A stretch of DNA of 64,000 nucleotides, from NCBI GenBank assembly GCA_039944535.1, contig JBDUYP010000004.1, positions 1 through 64,000 of the forward strand. Reading direction: 5' to 3'. The position numbers and the translations under genes are program-made. Numbering within the stretch: position 1 is the first letter of the stretch; each line of letters opens with the position of its first letter. Source of the stretch: JAMZMI01 sp039944535 (lineage in GTDB: Bacteria > Bacteroidota > Bacteroidia > Cytophagales > Cyclobacteriaceae). The notes beneath the pieces were generated by a model. It saw nothing but the letters and a program-made list of their open reading frames with translations. It did no database searches and was not told the DNA's origin. This document shows positions 59,809-64,000 of this stretch, piece after piece.

Positions 59809-60471
59809 TTATCTCTGGAGAATGCCCTGGATTCGGTCGTAATGGATCTCTTTAAAATCGCCAATTACCAGATCTGCTTTGCTGTAATCTTGATTTTTGC
59901 TGTGCACGCTATCAAAAGCCACCGCAAAGATTCCTGCTCCTTTGGCAGCTTCTATGCCATTGGTGGCGTCTTCTATTACTATGCATTCCTCCGGGCTGAA
60001 TCCGGTAGCCTGAGCAGCTTTGATGAAGATCTCAGGGTGAGGTTTAGAAGCTTTGAGTTCCGCACCGCTCAGCTTGGCTTTGAAGTAGGGGTTGAGGTCA
60101 AAACGCTTGAAGATGCGCTCTATGCTGGCCATAGTGGCAGATGAGCCTAGTACGAGGGTCAGGCCATTGGCATGGTAGTTTTCGATCAAGTCTCGCACTC
60201 CGCTGATCAGGTCGAAGGTCTTATCATTTTCAAAAATGACGTCATAATGTCTGCGCTTGATGGTGGCCAGTTCCTCAGGAGATTGATCCAGACCAAAATG
60301 CTCTTTTATCTGCTTACATACATTGATAGTGGACTTACCGGTGAGTGAGTCATACAGTTGTGCTGAGACAGAAACACCTACTTCATCAAACATCTGGTGA
60401 TAGGCCTTGTAGTGGAGCGGCTCACTGTCTATGATCACACCATCCATATCAAAAATCGCAGCTTTGAGCAT
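59809..60471 (-). CDS. HAD-superfamily phosphatase/phosphomutase (beta-PGM-like)
   Basis: At 220 residues, it has the HAD motif I FDMDGVIIDSEPLHYKAY, with Asp8 as nucleophile and Asp10 as acid/base, motif II LVLGSSATM, Lys in SKPHPEIF and motif IV VIEDATNGIEAAKGAGI. The cap between 18 and 85 is of the beta-phosphoglucomutase type. It could be a sugar-phosphate phosphatase or mutase; the substrate is not assigned. Confidence 0.87.
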   Translation of the reverse strand: MLKAAIFDMDGVIIDSEPLHYKAYHQMFDEVGVSVSAQLYDSLTGKSTINVCKQIKEHFGLDQSPEELATIKRRHYDVIFENDKTFDLISGVRDLIENYHANGLTLVLGSSATMASIERIFKRFDLNPYFKAKLSGAELKASKPHPEIFIKAAQATGFSPEECIVIEDATNGIEAAKGAGIFAVAFDSVHSKNQDYSKADLVIGDFKEIHYDRIQGILQR

Positions 60472-60555
60472 TGGCTTTTTTTGTTTGCGAAGATATGAAT
60501 TTGGAGTGAAGCCTGAAGAAATATTGGGTAATCCTGGCTGCTTAATCGGTGTATT

Positions 60556-61158
60556 TTAGCTTCTCTTGTAGAAGAGCAGCAACTGAAGAATAAGTCCTAT
60601 GGCAATGAGGATTCCTATTTCAATTTTCGACATCAGATGGCTTTTTTCGATGGCTTTATTGGATTGGTCTATTTGCCGTTTTCCTTCTTTTAACTGAATT
60701 TCGAAAAGTTCATCAAGGTGATTGCTTACTTCTTCATATTTCGCTAAAAGGTCGTTTTTAAAAACTTCTTCATTCCACTTTCCACTTTCTGCCAGGCTGG
60801 TTTCTAACTTAAAAACATCATTCATCTCTTCCCGCAAGGCATTGTAAACAAGCGTTTCCTTTTCTGTTAGCCTGGTTTGGGAATATTTGAGCATGAGCTC
60901 TTCGATCTCCATCTTGTTTGATTCGAGCGATGCAAAAGGACTTTCTGTCTCAGCTTTAAGAAGGGTTTCTTGCTTGTGGTGAAAGTTGCTGGCAATTTTA
61001 TAGATATAATCCTTCACCACCAGCCGGTCTTCATAGACAGTTTTCAGCGCTCTTTCTACTACTTCAAAATGCTGGCTGTCCATCATGTTGGTGGCTAGCA
61101 CGAGTAAGAAAACTACTGTTAAAGCTACAATTCCCTTTATTCGGTTGATAATGCCCAT
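60556..61158 (-). CDS. stand-alone 4HB sensor-like membrane protein, paralogue 2
   Basis: Paralogue of the 28234-28872 product: same order of N-terminal helix, helical extracytoplasmic domain and C-terminal helix, with shared YEDRLVVKDYIYKI (vs YEDRLVAKGYIFDL), YSQTRLT (vs YGQTNLT), EIQLKEGKRQIDQS (vs EIQLFEGKKLLEST). I start at ATG 61158 (200 residues); the frame is open to 61221, which would add 21 charged residues. No signalling output domain follows. It lies directly downstream of the PID-CTERM-like gene of cassette 2, beyond a terminator. Confidence 0.75.
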   Translation of the reverse strand: MGIINRIKGIVALTVVFLLVLATNMMDSQHFEVVERALKTVYEDRLVVKDYIYKIASNFHHKQETLLKAETESPFASLESNKMEIEELMLKYSQTRLTEKETLVYNALREEMNDVFKLETSLAESGKWNEEVFKNDLLAKYEEVSNHLDELFEIQLKEGKRQIDQSNKAIEKSHLMSKIEIGILIAIGLILQLLLFYKRS

Positions 61159-61284
61159 CTTTCTTTCCGTTGTTGTTTTAGCCTGACGCCTGTTTTGAAT
61201 AAATATAATGCCTTTGACCAAAAAGGCAATCAGTATAAAGACTGAATTGGGAGTGGTTTTGATTTGTATGCTGTCGCAAATAAG

Positions 61285-61310
61285 AAAAGCCGACCAAAAG
61301 GTCGGCTTTT
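61285..61310 (-). terminator. terminator of T9SS/PID-CTERM-like cassette 2
   Basis: Perfect 11-bp stem AAAAGCCGACC / GGTCGGCTTTT with an AAAA loop, 22 bp after the small gene's stop. The T run on the minus strand is broken by one C, so it may be moderately strong; the mirror also has T on the plus side. Confidence 0.82.
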
Positions 61311-61331
61311 CATAGCTGGATGAACTAAAAT

Positions 61332-61508
61332 CTATTTTCTCTTGTCGTAAATCTTTTTTGCACCATACGCACCGCCGGCTAGCAGCAGCAGGCTCAACCC
61401 GCCATCAATTGGTGTGGCTGGGGGAGCAGATGGTTGTGCAAGAGCAGGAATAGCTGAGCACATCAATACAGGTAAAAACAAAACGAGTTTCAATATGTGA
61501 TTTTTCAT
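61332..61508 (-). CDS. 58-residue PID-CTERM-like membrane peptide, copy 2
   Basis: Read from ATG 61508: a signal peptide ending SAIPALAQ, then PSAPPATPIDGG, the helix LSLLLLAGGAYG and the basic tail AKKIYDKRK. From the Gln after the signal peptide, its first 17 residues equal those of the 50825-51001 product, and the helix and basic tail are alike. It follows the 802-residue T9SS gene by 18 bp and is cut off by a terminator. The function is unknown; it may be a sorted surface anchor, a chaperone or partner of the T9SS cargo. Confidence 0.82.
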   Translation of the reverse strand: MKNHILKLVLFLPVLMCSAIPALAQPSAPPATPIDGGLSLLLLAGGAYGAKKIYDKRK

Positions 61509-61526
61509 AATTTCTAAGTCCTTTAA

Positions 61527-63935
61527 TTAGTAAACGAATTTTTTAGTGAAGATGCCGTCGGTTGACTTGATCTTCAGAATGTAGATTTCACCTGACTGCA
61601 AGTTGACCGGTTGGATCCATCTTCCCTCATTGAAGCTTTCGTTGTTCAATGCAATCATTGATTTGCCTGACAAATCAAAAATGTAGATGTCGGCATTTTT
61701 CACAGATGTAGCCAGTTCTATGTTAAGTTTTCCTGCATTATTATAAACGCTGAAATCTGACACTATTTGAGTGTTGAGAATTGCGCTTGAAAGCGACAAC
61801 TCGATCTCTCCGCTACCCGAAGCTAGATTGAGCGATGCTGCTCCTTTGGATAAGTTGTAACTCACGCCATTGTAGTTGGCTATGACATTGAAACCCGTTG
61901 GAATTCCTTTCATTTCCTTGATGGACAAAGTGTACACTCCCGCTTCTTTCACATCGTAACCCAGCGTAAGCTGCATGTCGCTATTTAATTCAGGAAGTCC
62001 CTGGATGGCAAACTTTGAATCTTCTATCAGGGAGTAAAAAGCAAAGTTCTCATTACCCACAAGTTTAGGTGCATCATAAAGCCTGTCAACTCCGATGGTA
62101 GCATTTGCTCTGAAACCAAACAACACCTCATTGTAAAAATCACCGCTTAAGGCAAGTTTTAAAGTTGGCAGATCAGAAGATCGGTAAAAGTTATCGTCCG
62201 AATTAGCTCCTGTAACAACTGTTTGCATTGAGGAAGCAAAGTCAACGGTAGCGTCGGAAGTCGCGTGGACCAAGAAGCCCTGCATGGAGCCAATGTCAGT
62301 ATTGGCCGCCGTTAGGTTGCTACCAGATACTCCGTCACCCAGGTCTTCAGATCCTACTGTGCCTATTTCATTCACAGTGACATAGTCACCGCCACGGTCG
62401 CTTGCATCAGCATTTTGCCCACCATCATTCCAGAGGTAAACAGATGCGTCAATATCATCGTTTGCCGCAAGGAACGACGCAATGGAGATTGAAGCAGTAT
62501 ATGGGTTTGCTACAACATTGAATCCGTCACCGGCTGTAGAAATAGCCGCAAACTGATCTCCAGAAACGAGATCACCCGTCAAGGCAAGCGCTGGCGATGC
62601 AGCGTCATATCCTGCAAAATATCCCACACCGGGCGTCATAGGGCCAGTAGGGGTAGACCATGCTGAGCCGTCCCATGTATAAAGGTAATCTGCCGACAAG
62701 TCTGAAAGGTCTGCTCCGAGAACAGGAGAACCTACTATGCTGTAACCGCCGCTTCCAGTAGTGTTTCTCATGACTGTGGCTGTTCCGGTTGCAGACCCCA
62801 TAATGGCCAGTGATGCGCCCGATTCCACGGTAAGACCTCCACTTTCTGTTACTTCTATGCTATTGACTGACATATCTCCTGATACCGTAAGAGGAGCGTC
62901 CACCATTACGTTATCAGTTGCTGTTGGTCCTGACCCATTGTTCCAGGCAGTTCCGTTCCAAATCACCGTTTCCATGTCTATGCTCGTGAGTGAAATGTTG
63001 TCAATCCAGACATTGTTTGCTTCTAATGTATTAGCTCCAATTATTCTAATATGACCTGAAGATTGTGTTGCCGTCCCCCCTAAAGTAATAGTTGTAAAAT
63101 CTGTTAGACCATTAATGTAAACAATCTTAGGTGCAGCATCGAGCCCTTCAATGGTAACATATATAGGATATGAAGCTTGATTATCCCAGCCAGAGGTTTT
63201 AATATCCATGGTTAGAAAATACTCTTGATCAGCAGTTGAAGTAACAGGGCGTTCCATGAGGAAAGCATAACCCGCATCACCCAATTCCAGGGCACCACTA
63301 CCGTCTGTTCCGCCCGTGGCATTGGTAGTTTTAGTTGTGTTACCCGTGGATCCAACGAAAACATCCCAATTTGATTCATCGGTGGATGTTTCAAAAGATT
63401 CGTTGTAAAAACTTTCTAAAGTAAAACGTTGATTTACTGAAAGACTGATGTTGTCGATCCAAACATTGTTTGCTTGAAAAGTGTTCGCACCAACTATTCT
63501 AATATGACCAGAGGATTCCGTGGCGGTTCCAGCTAAGGTGATAGTTGTGAAATCTGCCAGACTATTGATGTAAACTATCTTTGGATTAGCATCAAGCCCT
63601 TCAACCGTAACATATATCGGATATGAAGCTTGATTATCCCAACCGGAAGTTTTAACGTCCATGGTTAAGAAGTAATCTGAACCAATATTGGCAGTGATTG
63701 GGCGCTCCATTAGAAAAGCATAACCCGCATCTCCTAATTCTAATGCTCCACTACCGTCAGTTCCGGCTGTGGCATTAGTAGTTTTAGTTGTGTTACCCGT
63801 AGAGCCTACAAAAATCCCCCAATTGGCCTCATCGTCAGCCGTTTCAAACGATTCGCTGTAAACTATCCAATCCTGAGCCATAGAACTACCGGCAAACAGG
63901 ACCGAAAGAATTAATAGTAAAAATACTTTCTGCAT
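61527..63935 (-). CDS. large T9SS-secreted protein with two tandem beta-sandwich domains
   Basis: An 802-residue secreted protein, with signal peptide ending SSMAQ. Residues 29-165 and 180-316 are two near-identical beta-rich repeats of about 137 residues (each with SFET, VGSTGNTTKTTNAT, GSGALELGDAGYAFLMERP, DNQASYPIYVT, NNVWIDNISL), likely carbohydrate-binding or jelly-roll modules. From about 321 a block shared with the 1009-residue protein runs to the end, including the T9SS type A sorting domain. It leads cassette 2; the 65 bp before it, to the window edge, may hold its promoter. Confidence 0.85.
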   Translation of the reverse strand: MQKVFLLLILSVLFAGSSMAQDWIVYSESFETADDEANWGIFVGSTGNTTKTTNATAGTDGSGALELGDAGYAFLMERPITANIGSDYFLTMDVKTSGWDNQASYPIYVTVEGLDANPKIVYINSLADFTTITLAGTATESSGHIRIVGANTFQANNVWIDNISLSVNQRFTLESFYNESFETSTDESNWDVFVGSTGNTTKTTNATGGTDGSGALELGDAGYAFLMERPVTSTADQEYFLTMDIKTSGWDNQASYPIYVTIEGLDAAPKIVYINGLTDFTTITLGGTATQSSGHIRIIGANTLEANNVWIDNISLTSIDMETVIWNGTAWNNGSGPTATDNVMVDAPLTVSGDMSVNSIEVTESGGLTVESGASLAIMGSATGTATVMRNTTGSGGYSIVGSPVLGADLSDLSADYLYTWDGSAWSTPTGPMTPGVGYFAGYDAASPALALTGDLVSGDQFAAISTAGDGFNVVANPYTASISIASFLAANDDIDASVYLWNDGGQNADASDRGGDYVTVNEIGTVGSEDLGDGVSGSNLTAANTDIGSMQGFLVHATSDATVDFASSMQTVVTGANSDDNFYRSSDLPTLKLALSGDFYNEVLFGFRANATIGVDRLYDAPKLVGNENFAFYSLIEDSKFAIQGLPELNSDMQLTLGYDVKEAGVYTLSIKEMKGIPTGFNVIANYNGVSYNLSKGAASLNLASGSGEIELSLSSAILNTQIVSDFSVYNNAGKLNIELATSVKNADIYIFDLSGKSMIALNNESFNEGRWIQPVNLQSGEIYILKIKSTDGIFTKKFVY

Positions 63936-64000
63936 AAAAAATAGATTAAGTGTGAAAAAAAGAACTGGTTAAACCTTAATATAACAGTCAGTTATAAGTG

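Noticed and set aside
1..64000. Prophage, integrative element or restriction/defence island
   Set aside because: No integrase, transposase, phage structural, toxin-antitoxin or restriction genes were seen; most genes are housekeeping or conserved Bacteroidota families.

Overview
The window looks like a chromosomal segment of a Bacteroidota bacterium, most likely a marine gliding member of the Cytophagales. The evidence is protein-level. Two very large secreted proteins end in type IX secretion (T9SS) type A sorting domains. There is an ECF sigma, STN-domain and FecR cassette, part of a menaquinone pathway, several Bacteroidota-typical families (DUF2911, DUF1028, SMUG2, orphan HPt) and tiny PID-CTERM-like proteins. 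I found no rRNA, tRNA, CRISPR array, prophage or transposase gene. Most of the window is ordinary housekeeping sequence.

Layout. 1-2660: a SatD-like/DUF3307 gene pair set between clusters of dispersed, hairpin-forming repeats. 2665-6670: truA, an unusual zinc-ribbon SDR protein, and an ECF sigma factor with a membrane partner. 6813-14522: topoisomerase IV (parE, parC) in one co-directional block with two exported enzymes and a SanA-like protein, then a convergent HPt gene. 14574-18947: a secreted EEP hydrolase, a TerB-like protein, a rhomboid protease, a PA0069-type radical SAM protein, DoxX and an unknown protein. 18937-26448: menaquinone genes (menE; then menI-like, menF and menD) interrupted by a divergent sigma/STN/FecR cassette. 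26562-37539: a phosphatase, an MBL hydrolase, a stand-alone four-helix-bundle sensor, a SMUG2 glycosylase, RluE, a large ABCG-like transporter and SMC. 37623-44820: DUF2911, an amidohydrolase, an IF2_N-like protein, and the oxidative pentose phosphate genes (zwf-pgl divergent from gnd). 44833-47303: a voltage-gated channel and small proteins. 47789-52340: the first T9SS/PID-CTERM-like cassette, a lipoprotein formylglycine-generating enzyme and a YqaE protein. 52396-59804: an FdhF/YdeP oxidoreductase, an M28 peptidase, a 20-bp degenerate tandem array, a lipoprotein gene broken by one stop codon, and a bestrophin. 59809-63935: a HAD phosphatase, the second four-helix-bundle sensor and the second T9SS/PID-CTERM-like cassette.

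The most interesting observation is a two-gene cassette present twice, about 10 kb apart and in opposite orientation. Each copy is a large T9SS cargo followed within 6-18 bp by a 58-residue protein and then a terminator. The two small proteins have almost identical mature sequences: a Pro/Ala-rich stub, PIDGG, one hydrophobic helix and a basic tail. The large proteins share roughly their last 480-530 residues. A link between a short membrane-anchored tripartite signal protein and a T9SS cargo is suggested but not proven. Other leads are paired palindromes before the HTH-ending SatD gene, a TLEGW selectivity filter in the ion channel, two output-less 4HB sensors, the 20-bp degenerate array and the nonsense-interrupted lipoprotein.
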